From positions 2,046,001 to 2,110,000 of the forward strand of contig NZ_JARXUZ010000001.1 of the NCBI RefSeq assembly GCF_029893365.1: 64,000 nucleotides of DNA, given 5' to 3'. Below, in pieces: positions 47,999 through 56,247 of this stretch. The notes beneath the pieces were generated by a model, which was given only the letters and a program-made list of their open reading frames with translations, was not told the DNA's origin and ran no database searches. The position numbers and the translations under genes are program-made. The stretch's first letter is position 1. Every line of letters begins with the position of its first letter. The DNA is from Cryobacterium sp. CG_9.6. GTDB taxonomy: Bacteria; Actinomycetota; Actinomycetes; Actinomycetales; Microbacteriaceae.

Positions 47999-49411
47999 CT
48001 AGTAAACCGTGACCGCGCGCTTGACGATGTCGGACTCTTCGTCCAACTCCGGCGCATCGTCGGGGCCCTTTTGCACGGCCCGGATGATGAGCTTGAATTC
48101 AACGACCGCGAGAATTCCGTAGAGCACCGTGAAGGCGATCAGGGAAATCAAGATCTCCACACCGGTCACGCCGGGTGAGACGCCGTCCGCTGTCTTCAGC
48201 AGACCGAATACGAGCCACGGCTGCCGGCCCATCTCGGTGAAGACCCATCCCACGGTCATGGCGAGAAGCGATGCCGGGAAGCTCCAGATGGCGAGCTTCC
48301 AGACCCACTTTTGTGCGGGCATCCGTCCCTTGCGGGTGAGGAAAAGACCAACGACAGCGACGAGCATGTGGACGAGGCCGAGGGCGATCATCCACCGGAA
48401 TGCCCAGTAGGTGATCCAGATGGTGGGTGTGTAGTCGCCGGGGCCGTAGGTGGACACGTACTGTGCCTGCAGGTTGTTGATGCCCTGCACGGTGCCGTCG
48501 AAGGTGTGTGTCGAGAGGAAGGACAGCAGGTACGGGATGCGGATGGAGAAGAGCTCGTGCACGCCGTCGGGGGTACCGAGAGTGAAGACCGAGAACGACG
48601 CATTGGCGCCGGTGGCCGTGTGGTATAGCGCCTCGGCTGCGGCCATCTTCATCGGCTGCACCTCGCCCATGATGAGACTCAGCTGGTCGCCCGCGAGCGT
48701 TGTGCCGATGCCGGCGATGATCATCATCCACATACCGAATTTGAGGGCTGGACGCATGGTCTCAAAGTGCTGGTTGCGCGCGAGGTGCCAGGCAGCGACC
48801 GAAATGATCAGGCCTGCTGACACCATGAAGCACGCAAAAATGGTGTGCGGAAAAGCGGCTAACGCGATGGGGTTGGTGAGGAGTTCGCCAATACTGGTGA
48901 GCTCGGCGCGCCCCTTCTCCGGGTTGATTCGGTACGCGACCGGGTTCTGCATGAAGGCGTTCGCGGCCAGAATGAAGTAGGCCGAGCTGATGCTGCCGAG
49001 CACGGTGAGCCAGATGGTGGCGAGGTGCACCTTTTTGGGCAGCTTGTCCCAGCCGAAGATCCAGAGACCAATGAACGTGGCCTCGAGGAAGAACGCGAGA
49101 ATACCCTCGAAAGCGAGGGGGGCACCGAAAACGTCGCCAACGAAACGCGAGTAGTCGGACCAGTTCATACCGAACTGGAACTCCTGCACAATTCCGGTCA
49201 CGACGCCCATGGCGAAGTTGATCAGGAAGATCTTGCCGAAGAAGTGTGTGAGCTGCAGGTACTTGGCCTTATTGGTGCGCACCCACGCCGTCTGGAAGAT
49301 GGCAACGGTGAGCGCCATGCCGATGGTGAGCGGCACAAAAAGGAAATGGTAAATGGTCGTCAGACCAAACTGCCACCGCGATAGGAGTAAGGGATCCAAC
49401 CACTCGTTCAT
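47999..49411 (-). CDS. cydA: Cytochrome bd quinol oxidase subunit I
   Basis: A 470-aa subunit that holds the three hemes (b558, b595, d) and the quinol site. The His ligand of the N-terminal helix sits in FGLTTIYHFLFVPLTIG. GRQPW, a conserved motif near the C-terminal side, and the NFAMGVVTGIVQEFQFGMNWSDYSRFVG stretch are intact. The quinol loop is of the short type. The start has a GGAGGG site. Two palindromes lie 18-59 bp upstream and overlap the likely promoter, so it may be controlled by the divergent BlaI-type repressor. bd oxidases work at low oxygen and under NO or H2O2 stress. Confidence 0.97.
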   Translation of the reverse strand: MNEWLDPLLLSRWQFGLTTIYHFLFVPLTIGMALTVAIFQTAWVRTNKAKYLQLTHFFGKIFLINFAMGVVTGIVQEFQFGMNWSDYSRFVGDVFGAPLAFEGILAFFLEATFIGLWIFGWDKLPKKVHLATIWLTVLGSISSAYFILAANAFMQNPVAYRINPEKGRAELTSIGELLTNPIALAAFPHTIFACFMVSAGLIISVAAWHLARNQHFETMRPALKFGMWMMIIAGIGTTLAGDQLSLIMGEVQPMKMAAAEALYHTATGANASFSVFTLGTPDGVHELFSIRIPYLLSFLSTHTFDGTVQGINNLQAQYVSTYGPGDYTPTIWITYWAFRWMIALGLVHMLVAVVGLFLTRKGRMPAQKWVWKLAIWSFPASLLAMTVGWVFTEMGRQPWLVFGLLKTADGVSPGVTGVEILISLIAFTVLYGILAVVEFKLIIRAVQKGPDDAPELDEESDIVKRAVTVY

Positions 49412-49428
49412 ATGCCCTCCAGCATTGT

Positions 49429-49445
49429 TTCTACGCTCTGTAGAA
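49429..49445. promoter_or_regulatory. Candidate BlaI-type operator 1
   Basis: A 17-bp perfect inverted repeat TTCTAC-N5-GTAGAA. It lies 18 bp upstream of the cydA start and covers the probable cydA transcription start. Its TAC/GTA half-sites resemble those of BlaI/MecI operators. Confidence 0.65.
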
Positions 49446-49451
49446 TAACAC
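49446..49451 (-). promoter_or_regulatory. Possible cydA -10 region between the two palindromes
   Basis: On the minus strand GTGTTATTCT includes TTATTC/TATTCT (about 49443-49449) and a TTTTCT or TTCTAC box about 16-18 bp upstream, inside palindrome 2. If these are the promoter, the two repeats flank and overlap it. Exact positions are uncertain. Confidence 0.35.
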
Positions 49452-49470
49452 TTTCTACGTCCTGTAGAAA
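49452..49470. promoter_or_regulatory. Candidate BlaI-type operator 2
   Basis: A 19-bp perfect inverted repeat TTTCTAC-N5-GTAGAAA, the same half-site as operator 1; centres are 24 bp apart. It lies 29 bp upstream of the blaI start, so one repressor could serve both divergent genes. Confidence 0.68.
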
Positions 49471-49498
49471 ATCGTCAGGGATCGCGTAGACTGTCGTT

Positions 49499-49885
49499 AT
49501 GGCAAGTTTGGGAGCACTCGAGAGACTGATCATGGATGCACTCTGGGACGCCGACCGACCACCGGCGGCCACCGAGTTGCGTGACCTGCTCGCCGGCTCC
49601 GATCGGGCTTCCGTTGGCACCAAGCCGCTCGCTGCCACCACCATTCTCACGGTGCTCTCACGCCTGGAAACCAAGGGCTTCGTGACGCGTGATCGTAGTA
49701 TTCGTCCTCACCTCTATACGAGCGTGACGACGCGCGCGGAGCACACCGCTGAGCTCATGCATCAGGTTCTCGGATCTGTGCCCGACCGCACCGAGGCGCT
49801 CGCACGCTTCATCGGTAACGTCACGCCCGAGGAGGCTAATACCCTGCGCGAGTTGCTGGGCGTTGCTCCCCTGACAACCCCGTGA
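49499..49885 (+). CDS. BlaI/MecI/CopY-family transcriptional repressor
   Basis: A 128-aa winged-helix repressor. LGALERLIMDALWDADRPPAATELRDLL opens the domain; the recognition helix region includes AATTILTVLSRLETKGFVTRDRSIRPHLYTS, and a C-terminal dimerisation helix bundle ends with TPEEANTLRELLGV. In BlaI/MecI systems the repressor is cleaved by a partner M56 peptidase to release it from DNA. That peptidase gene follows 28 bp later. Divergent from cydA with two palindromes between. The regulatory target is likely cydABDC and its own operon; that is inference. Confidence 0.9.
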   Translation: MASLGALERLIMDALWDADRPPAATELRDLLAGSDRASVGTKPLAATTILTVLSRLETKGFVTRDRSIRPHLYTSVTTRAEHTAELMHQVLGSVPDRTEALARFIGNVTPEEANTLRELLGVAPLTTP

Positions 49886-49913
49886 TCACCCTCCATCGAA
49901 TGTTTGGCGGCTC

Positions 49914-50930
49914 GTGCTCGTATCGGCCCTAGTTCTGGGTGCGCTCGCCGTGGCTCTGGCGTGGCCGGTTCCGGTGGTCCTTGCTCGTGCGGCGTGGCCT
50001 TCCCGCTCTCCCGGCGTAGCGCTGGTGCTCTGGCATGCCATTGCACTCGCCGGTGGCGTCTCCATGATCGGTTCTCTCCTCTGCTATGGCCTCAGTCCCC
50101 TCGGACGTGATATTGCCGCAGGCCTCGCCATGCTCCAGACTTCCCTGCGCGCCGGCACACTGGGGCCCGGCATGGATTTTCCGCACGTACTCGCCCTGTG
50201 CGGCGCCCTGCTACTCGGTACCCACCTGCTTCTGAACCTCTGCGCCACGTTTTTTCGTGCCGAGCGGCAACGGCGTCGTCATCTGCACCTGATTACCCTG
50301 CTGAGTGATCCACTCCCCGACCGTCCCGGCATGCGGGTCATCGACTACGAGGCACCCGTGGCGTACTGCCTTCCCGGGTCCGCCCGATCGGCCACGGTGC
50401 TCTCGAATGGTCTCCTGCGACTGCTGAGTGCCGATCAGCTTCGCGGGGTGATCGAGCATGAGCAGGCACATCTGCGTCAGCGCCACCACCTGGTGCTGCT
50501 CGCCTTCAAGTCGTGGCACAGTGCACTGCCGTGGTTCCCCATCGCCAATCGAGCCGAAAATGCCGTGGCTCTGCTCGTGGAGATGCTGGCAGATGATCGT
50601 GCTCGGCGTGTGGTGGATGACCGTACGCTCGCGACCGCCATCGCCCTCGTGGGCCTGGGGCAGCAGGCCGACGTGATGGCGACAGAGGCGGGAGTGGCCG
50701 TCGCCTCTCGGGCTGTCGCGGGCATGGCATCCGGCGCGGCATCCGGCCTGGAGTTTGGTCCGGCATCCGCTGAACCGCTGTTCAGCTCACGTGAACAGAC
50801 CCTCGTTGCACCGCGCGTGCAGCGGCTGATGACGGCACGGGTTGCGCTTTCGCGGTCCGCAACGGTGGCCGCCCTTATGACGGCGATCGCACTCGTGATC
50901 ACTCCGGCAGCGGTGCTGCTCGCGGCGTAG
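49914..50930 (+). CDS. M56-family membrane metallopeptidase (BlaR1-like, no sensor domain)
   Basis: A 338-aa polytopic peptidase. Three to four helices precede the catalytic zinc motif HEQAH (182-186; HExxH), and a third ligand may be the Glu in EMLADD (about 223). A final hydrophobic helix ends the protein. BlaR1 and MecR1 are about 580-600 aa and carry an extracellular penicillin-binding domain; that part is absent here, so beta-lactam sensing is not supported. It starts at GTG 49914 with no strong ribosome-binding site. Likely partner of the BlaI-type repressor. Confidence 0.88.
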   Translation: MLVSALVLGALAVALAWPVPVVLARAAWPSRSPGVALVLWHAIALAGGVSMIGSLLCYGLSPLGRDIAAGLAMLQTSLRAGTLGPGMDFPHVLALCGALLLGTHLLLNLCATFFRAERQRRRHLHLITLLSDPLPDRPGMRVIDYEAPVAYCLPGSARSATVLSNGLLRLLSADQLRGVIEHEQAHLRQRHHLVLLAFKSWHSALPWFPIANRAENAVALLVEMLADDRARRVVDDRTLATAIALVGLGQQADVMATEAGVAVASRAVAGMASGAASGLEFGPASAEPLFSSREQTLVAPRVQRLMTARVALSRSATVAALMTAIALVITPAAVLLAA

Positions 50931-50950
50931 CGACGCGGCCTGCAACAAGA

Positions 50951-50985
50951 CAGCCCCCCACGCGACGATGTCGGGTGAGGGGCTG
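50951..50985 (-). terminator. Terminator-like hairpin between M56 and the osmoprotectant operon
   Basis: CAGCCCC and GGGGCTG arms (50951-50957, 50979-50985) extended by further pairs enclose a loop. On the minus strand it is followed by TCTTGTTG. It lies beyond the stop of the minus-strand binding-protein gene and can end that operon. Confidence 0.6.
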
Positions 50986-51017
50986 GGCTTGATAAAGCCT
51001 GCTAGACCACGAGTGCT

Positions 51018-51944
51018 TTAGAAGAGGTCAGCCTGCTCGAGCCAACCGGTCGCGATGTCAACAGCCGACTTCTGGTCGTTGACACTCTCCGAGTTGAGGC
51101 TCACGAGGTTGTCGGCGCTGAGTGCGGCGCTGACCGCGTTCAGAACGCCCGCGGCCTTGTCATCAATCTTCTGAGACACGAGCGGCACAACGTTGTCTGC
51201 AAAGAACAGTCCGTCGGGGTCACTCAACGCCACAAGCTTGTCCGACTTGATGTTGGGGCTGGCCGTGTAGATGTTGGTCAACTGAATGGCGTTGTCCACG
51301 AGAGCCTTGACGGTGAGTGGGCCACCACCATCCTCGATGGGTGTGAAGCCGGCGGTCTCGATGCCGTACTTCTCCTTCAGTGCGGCCGGTCCATACGGAC
51401 GCGTCTCGAGCACCGACGTGCCGCCGACGATGAGTGGCTCAGTGACGTTCTTCAGAGACTCAATGTCGGTCAGGTTGTACTTGGCGGCGAAGGCCTGGGT
51501 GACGGTCCAGGAGTTCTGGTCGGAGGCATCCGCCCGGTCCAGGACGCGGAGGGTGTCGGGAAGCGCAGCCTCGAGCTGGGCGTAGATCTCGTCGCTGGTG
51601 CCACCGGCGGCGTCCGGCTCGAGTGCCTGGAGCAGGCTGCCGGTGTATTCGGGGAATACATCGACGCCACCCGCTTCGAGCTCGGGCAGGTAGACCTCGC
51701 GCTGACCGATTCGGAACGTGCGCTCAACGGTGAAGCCGTTGGCTTCCAAAGCCTGCGCGTAGATTTCGGCAATAATCTCGTTCGAGTAGTAGTCCTGCGA
51801 ACCCACGACAATCGTGTCGGTGGCGCTCGTGGCGTCACTTCCACTGCCCAGGGGATCACTGGACGCACACCCTGCGAGGGCTACGACGGCCCCAACCGCG
51901 ACCGCACTAATGAGCGCGAGTCGGCCTTTTTTTGCTATGAACAT
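51018..51944 (-). CDS. opuCC: Osmoprotectant ABC transporter substrate-binding lipoprotein (OpuCC/ProX type)
   Basis: A 308-aa lipoprotein with a signal peptide and lipobox LAGC (Cys25 from the chosen start), then an OpuAC domain. Family segments: IVVGSQDYYSNEIIAEIYAQALEANGFTVERTF near the start, SLLQALEPDAAGG (ligand site region) and NIYTASPNIKSDKLVAL. Such proteins bind glycine betaine, choline, carnitine or proline betaine. I chose ATG 51942-51944 because GGAAGGA precedes it; two earlier in-frame ATGs are less likely. It is the last gene of the operon, 29 bp after the second permease. Confidence 0.9.
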   Translation of the reverse strand: MFIAKKGRLALISAVAVGAVVALAGCASSDPLGSGSDATSATDTIVVGSQDYYSNEIIAEIYAQALEANGFTVERTFRIGQREVYLPELEAGGVDVFPEYTGSLLQALEPDAAGGTSDEIYAQLEAALPDTLRVLDRADASDQNSWTVTQAFAAKYNLTDIESLKNVTEPLIVGGTSVLETRPYGPAALKEKYGIETAGFTPIEDGGGPLTVKALVDNAIQLTNIYTASPNIKSDKLVALSDPDGLFFADNVVPLVSQKIDDKAAGVLNAVSAALSADNLVSLNSESVNDQKSAVDIATGWLEQADLF

Positions 51945-51973
51945 GCTTTTTCCTTCCATGATGGCGAATTCCA

Positions 51974-52681
51974 TCACCGGACCAGCTTGGTGAAGCCGGC
52001 CCGGATGTTTGTGGGGCGTCCGGCCGCAACGCCGCGGGGAACAACCAATTTTTGAAGCACGGTGAAGAAACCCTCAAGCGCGAGCGCCAGCAGAATGACC
52101 AGAATGGATCCACCCAGCATCTGCGCATAATCGAGATTCTTCAACCCTGTGAAGAGGAAACGGCCGAGGCCGAAGTTGGCAACATAGGCCGCCAGGGTGG
52201 CGGTAGCCACAATTTGCAGCGCGGCAGAACGCAGCCCCCCGATCAGCAGTGGCAGACCGAGCGGCAGCTCGACCTTGCGCACAATCTGCCACTCCGACAT
52301 GCCCACTGCTCGGGCAGCATCGATGGTGGCGCGGTCAATCGCTTGAAATCCGGTATATGCCCCGGCAAGAATGGGCGGTATCGCCAACACGGTGAGCGCC
52401 ACATACGGAGCTGTTAAACCGATCCCCACTGACAGGGCCACGAGAGTGAGAAGCCCGAGTGTGGGGATGGCACGAAAGGCGCCCGACGTGCCCACGGCCA
52501 GGCCGCGTCCCCGCCCGGTGTGCCCAATCAGGAATCCGAGGGGAATCGCAATGGCCGACGCAAAAACGAGGGTCACGAAGGTGAACCACAGGTGCTCCAG
52601 CAACCGGATGCCGATGGCGTTGGACCCCACATAGTTGGCGGGGTCGAACAGCCAGGCGAGTGCGTCCACAAAGAAGTTCAT
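51974..52681 (-). CDS. opuCD: Osmoprotectant ABC transporter permease (OpuCD type)
   Basis: A 235-aa inner-membrane permease with about six helices and the coupling sequence IDAARAVGMSEWQIVRKVELPLGLPLLIGG. The start ATG (52679-52681) overlaps the stop of the upstream permease (ATGA); the open frame continues far upstream but only by chance, through the other permease gene. It pairs with OpuCB to make the translocation pore. The N-terminal 25 residues, ALAWLFDPANYVGSNAIGIRLLEH, are the normal family start. Confidence 0.92.
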   Translation of the reverse strand: MNFFVDALAWLFDPANYVGSNAIGIRLLEHLWFTFVTLVFASAIAIPLGFLIGHTGRGRGLAVGTSGAFRAIPTLGLLTLVALSVGIGLTAPYVALTVLAIPPILAGAYTGFQAIDRATIDAARAVGMSEWQIVRKVELPLGLPLLIGGLRSAALQIVATATLAAYVANFGLGRFLFTGLKNLDYAQMLGGSILVILLALALEGFFTVLQKLVVPRGVAAGRPTNIRAGFTKLVR

Positions 52682-53364
52682 GCTCGTGCCTCCGCTGCCG
52701 GGCGGACCGGGGTGCGGACTGCCCGAGACACCGTGGGTCTCGTCCACGGCATGAGCAGACGGCCGATGAGCACGAGTGCGCCATCGAGCGCGAGCGCGAG
52801 GGCTACCGTGGCGATGATTCCCGCAATGATCTCCGCCTGAATACCGCGCTGAAAACCGTCGGTGAAGAGGCTGCCGAGGCTCTGGGCACCAATGACAGCA
52901 CCCACCGTGGCAAGGCTCACGGTACTCACGGCCACGACACGCAGCCCGGCGAGGAGTACCGGTCCGGCCAGGGGAATCTCCACACGCCAGAATTGCGTCC
53001 ACTCCGAAAAGCCCACCGCGGTCGCGGACTGGCGAACGTCACGGTCAACGGCGGCGAGGCCATCTGCTACCACCCGCACCATGAGCGCCACACCGTAGAG
53101 CGTGAGGGCAATGATGAGGTTGAGGGGGGAACGGATGCTTGTTCCCACGATGAAGGGAAGCATGATGAACAGCGGGAGGGAGGGGACGGCATAGAGCAGC
53201 CCCACGCTGGTGAGAATGATTCCCCGACTGACGCGGTAGCGATGCGCCAGCCAGCCCAGGGGTAAGGCGAAAAAAAAGCTGAGAATGATGGGTGGGACGG
53301 TCAACACCATGTGTTCGAGCGTTCGATCCCAAATGAGGTCGAGGTTGGACCAGATCCAGTTCAC
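52678..53364 (-). CDS. opuCB: Osmoprotectant ABC transporter permease (OpuCB type)
   Basis: A 228-aa inner-membrane permease. It starts WIWSNLDLIWDRTLEHMVLTVPPIILSFFFALPLGWLAHR and carries the EAA-type loop RQSATAVGFSEWTQFWRVEIPLAGPVLLAG. It has six or so helices and is a paralogue of the next gene. It overlaps the ATPase stop (ATGA) and the second permease start. The order ATPase-permease-permease-binding protein is the OpuC/ProVWX arrangement. Confidence 0.92.
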   Translation of the reverse strand: MNWIWSNLDLIWDRTLEHMVLTVPPIILSFFFALPLGWLAHRYRVSRGIILTSVGLLYAVPSLPLFIMLPFIVGTSIRSPLNLIIALTLYGVALMVRVVADGLAAVDRDVRQSATAVGFSEWTQFWRVEIPLAGPVLLAGLRVVAVSTVSLATVGAVIGAQSLGSLFTDGFQRGIQAEIIAGIIATVALALALDGALVLIGRLLMPWTRPTVSRAVRTPVRPAAEARA

Positions 53365-54191
53365 CGCGGATCCCGTGGCCGATCGGCAAGTACACCGGCC
53401 AGCCGTCCATCGTCATCCACGAGCACGTCACCGGTGGCGCGCGTCTCTACGTGGAGCACGCGTTTGCCGCGGTCGGCACCCACAAAGCTGGCAACAAAAT
53501 CGTCCGCGGGATTGGCGAGAATCTCGGCCGGAGAACCCACCTGCGCGATCAGACCCCCGGTGCGGAGGATCACGACCTGGTCACCGAGCAGGAACGCTTC
53601 ATCGATGTCGTGCGTCACAAACACAACGGTCTTACCCAGTTCGTGCTGCAGACGCAGGAGTTCCTGCTGCAACTCCGCGCGCACAATCGGGTCGACGGCA
53701 CCGAAGGGCTCGTCCATGAGGAGAATATTGGGGTTCACGGCGAGTCCACGCGCTACGCCCACCCGCTGCTGCTGTCCGCCAGAGAGCTGACTCGGGTACC
53801 GATCAGCCAGGGAGCGGTCGAGCCCGACCGTGTCGAGCAGTTCAAGAGCGTCGGCCCGCGCCTGGCGCCGCGACACACCGCGCAGAAGCGGGACCGTTGC
53901 CACGTTATCGATCACCTTGCGGTGTGGAAGCAGACCGGAATTCTGCATGACGTACCCGATGCTTCGCCGAAGTTTGACCGGGGCCAGCGTGGCGATGCTG
54001 TCACCGTCGATGGTGATCGATCCACTCGTAGGGTCAACCATGCGATTGATCATGCGCAGCAACGTTGTCTTGCCTGATCCTGACGAACCCACCAAGACCG
54101 TAATCTTGTGGGACGGGATGACCAGACTGAAGTCGTTGACAGCCACGGTGCCGTCCGGAAAACGCTTCGATACCGCACTAAATTCGATCAT
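53361..54191 (-). CDS. opuCA: Osmoprotectant ABC transporter ATP-binding protein (OpuCA/ProV type)
   Basis: A 276-aa ATPase. Walker A is GSSGSGKTT (about 35-43), Q-loop in VMQNSGLLPH, signature LSGGQQQR, Walker B ILLMDEPFGAVD and H-loop THD. A short C-terminal extension (GDVLVDDDGRLAGVL) takes the place of the full CBS pair of long OpuCA proteins, so osmosensing by CBS domains may be absent or reduced. First gene of the operon. The 166-bp upstream gap separates it from the TetR gene on the same strand. Confidence 0.92.
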   Translation of the reverse strand: MIEFSAVSKRFPDGTVAVNDFSLVIPSHKITVLVGSSGSGKTTLLRMINRMVDPTSGSITIDGDSIATLAPVKLRRSIGYVMQNSGLLPHRKVIDNVATVPLLRGVSRRQARADALELLDTVGLDRSLADRYPSQLSGGQQQRVGVARGLAVNPNILLMDEPFGAVDPIVRAELQQELLRLQHELGKTVVFVTHDIDEAFLLGDQVVILRTGGLIAQVGSPAEILANPADDFVASFVGADRGKRVLHVETRATGDVLVDDDGRLAGVLADRPRDPR

Positions 54192-54357
54192 GCAGGTGGC
54201 TCATTCCTTGCGTCACGTCGGAGCGACACACACCGGATACCTAAGCCAATCACTATCCGGGCAGACGGCAAAATTACCGGCGCAGGATACCGCTAATATT
54301 TTTACGCTGGCCGCGTACGAGCCGCACGTCGCGCTGCAGGTCTGGCTACAGGTCCTG

Positions 54358-55038
54358 TTAGCCGACGGCCTCAAAGCTCAGCGGTACGCTCGGTCCGTAG
54401 AAGCTCACCAGGTAGGCATGTAGCACCCGTCGGCACTCCGCAATGAAACGTTCGTCGCCCAGCGGATCCACCTGGAACGCCCGCGACAGCAGGGCATCGG
54501 CTAGTTCCACGGCAACTTCGAGACGAAACGTGAGCTCGGGTTCGCGAGGAAGGTCGAATTCGTCGGCGAAGGCGGTGGCGAGCTGACGGGCAAAAGAGGC
54601 TGACTCGAGGTCTGCTTCCTCGCCGATGCTCGGTACGTCACGATCAGCAAAATTCAGAATCCGAAAGCCCGGCTCAGAACGGTACAACCCGACAAATGCT
54701 GTGATAGCCCCGTCGACAGCATCCCACCAGGTTGCTGGCTTGTTCGCCGCCAGTTCTTCCGCTACTCGTTGGCGCAGCCGCTGCACGGTGCGCTCGTGCA
54801 GCGCATTCAGAACCGCAACCCGGTCCGGGTAGTAGCGATAAACAGTGCCGATGGACGCCCCCGCCCGCTCAGCGATCATCGCGGTTGTGATGCGATCAAA
54901 ACCCACCTCATCCACAACGGATGCCGCCGCGTCAAGCAAACCCGACAGGCGCGCGGCACTGCGCTGCTGTATGGGTTCGGCGCGCCCTTGGAGACCCGGG
55001 GCGATGCTGGCCTCACCAAAAAAGTCGACGTGCGACAT
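54358..55038 (-). CDS. TetR/AcrR-family transcriptional regulator
   Basis: A 226-aa regulator. The DNA-binding helix-turn-helix lies at about 25-75 (LSGLLDAAASVVDEVGFDRITTAMIAERAGASIGTVYRYYPDRVAVLNALHERT), the canonical TetR pattern with YRYY at the recognition helix. The C-terminal half (from about 80) is the ligand and dimer domain. I chose ATG 55036-55038 (MSHVDFF); an in-frame ATG 24 bp upstream is less likely. Ligand and targets are unknown; the neighbouring transporter, 166 bp downstream on the same strand, is a possible target. Confidence 0.88.
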   Translation of the reverse strand: MSHVDFFGEASIAPGLQGRAEPIQQRSAARLSGLLDAAASVVDEVGFDRITTAMIAERAGASIGTVYRYYPDRVAVLNALHERTVQRLRQRVAEELAANKPATWWDAVDGAITAFVGLYRSEPGFRILNFADRDVPSIGEEADLESASFARQLATAFADEFDLPREPELTFRLEVAVELADALLSRAFQVDPLGDERFIAECRRVLHAYLVSFYGPSVPLSFEAVG

Positions 55039-55153
55039 AAACCCCCTTCTACATGATTCCACATACTACTTGCCCGAACCGTTCTTCCCTATTTGGGGGG
55101 TCAAAGAGAGTACGCGCGCCGCCCGAGAGCCTCGCACATGAGACACTTATGAA

Positions 55154-56227
55154 GTGCCAGAGTCCCGAGACAAGACGCCAATCGCGCTCACTCCCGCTCA
55201 TATGATGCACCGGGCAGCCCGAATCGAAGACTGGCTGCATGACCGCCGGGAAATTTTTGCGCGCGGTCGAGGGTATCGCCCGACGGTGATTCCGTTCACG
55301 GGGTATGGATCCACCGGTTGGGTACGCATTCTCTGTCGGGTTCTCCTTGCTAAACCGGACAGGGTCGGTGTCACTCCGCGCAAGAAGAAGCCGCGCAGCG
55401 ATGGTCGCGACGCCGGCATCCGCGGCTGGCGAAGTTTTACCAGCGTGCCCGTGAAGGCTGTCACCGTGGTGATCGAGATCGACGGACAGCTCCACGAGGT
55501 GGAGGCGGATCGCGGCGGTGTGGTCGACACCGTCGTGCAGGTATCCCTCACTCCGGGTTGGCATGTGGCGCGGCTGCACACCGAGGATTCCGCCGTGCAG
55601 GAGGCTCCGCTGTTCATTGTGGCTCCCGACACCGCTCGAGGAATTGTCTCGGATGTCGACGACACGGTCATGGTTACGACGCTTCCTCGACCGCTTCTGG
55701 CGGCCTGGAACACGTTTGTGCTTGATGAGCATGCCCGCGTTCCCACGCCGGGAATGGCGGTGTTTCTGGAACGCTTGGCCTTCGCATCCACTGGCGCACC
55801 GGTTATCTATCTCTCAACCGGTGCCTGGAATGTGGCCCCCACTCTCACACGTTTTCTCTCCCGCAATCTGTACCCGGCCGGTGCTCTGCTGCTCACCGAT
55901 TGGGGTCCCACGCACGACCGGCTCTTCCGCAGCGGACGTGAGCACAAGCGTGAGAATCTGCGCCGCCTCGCGCAGGAGTTTCCGCACATTCAGTGGATTC
56001 TCATTGGTGATGATGGTCAGCATGACGAGGACATCTACAGCGAGTTTCTGCACGATTTTCCGGGGAGCGTGGCCGCCGTGGCTATTCGTCAGCTCTCACC
56101 GAGCGAGGCCGTTCTGGCCGGGAGCCGGTCCAGGGATGCGATCGAGGGCACCGAGGAGACTCCCTGGGTGTACGGACCGGATGGTTCCAGTCTGGCGAAC
56201 CAGTTGGCCGAGTTCGGGCTGCTCTGA
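55154..56227 (+). CDS. App1-type phosphatase domain protein (DUF2183)
   Basis: A 357-aa protein related to the catalytic domain of yeast App1 phosphatidate phosphatase. A beta-rich N-terminal part (about 40-160) precedes the HAD-type motif GIVSDVDDTVMVTTL (catalytic Asp pair at 167/169) and the later YLSTGAWN and WILIGDDGQHDEDIY (motifs II and IV). No membrane segment. The substrate is not known in bacteria; phosphatidate is a family-based guess. The annotated start is GTG at 55154; ATG at codons 17-18 (MMHRAARIEDW) is an alternative. Convergent with pyrD, 20 bp between the stops. Confidence 0.85.
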   Translation: MPESRDKTPIALTPAHMMHRAARIEDWLHDRREIFARGRGYRPTVIPFTGYGSTGWVRILCRVLLAKPDRVGVTPRKKKPRSDGRDAGIRGWRSFTSVPVKAVTVVIEIDGQLHEVEADRGGVVDTVVQVSLTPGWHVARLHTEDSAVQEAPLFIVAPDTARGIVSDVDDTVMVTTLPRPLLAAWNTFVLDEHARVPTPGMAVFLERLAFASTGAPVIYLSTGAWNVAPTLTRFLSRNLYPAGALLLTDWGPTHDRLFRSGREHKRENLRRLAQEFPHIQWILIGDDGQHDEDIYSEFLHDFPGSVAAVAIRQLSPSEAVLAGSRSRDAIEGTEETPWVYGPDGSSLANQLAEFGLL

Positions 56228-56247
56228 TCTAGCTTGACCTGACCTGG

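Noticed and set aside
49499..50930. A beta-lactam resistance sensor (BlaR1-BlaI) system.
   Set aside because: The M56 protein is only 338 aa and lacks the penicillin-binding sensor domain; no beta-lactamase gene is nearby.
50931..51017. Possible small gene between the M56 peptidase and the osmoprotectant operon.
   Set aside because: No open frame with a start and ribosome-binding site; only a terminator-like hairpin.
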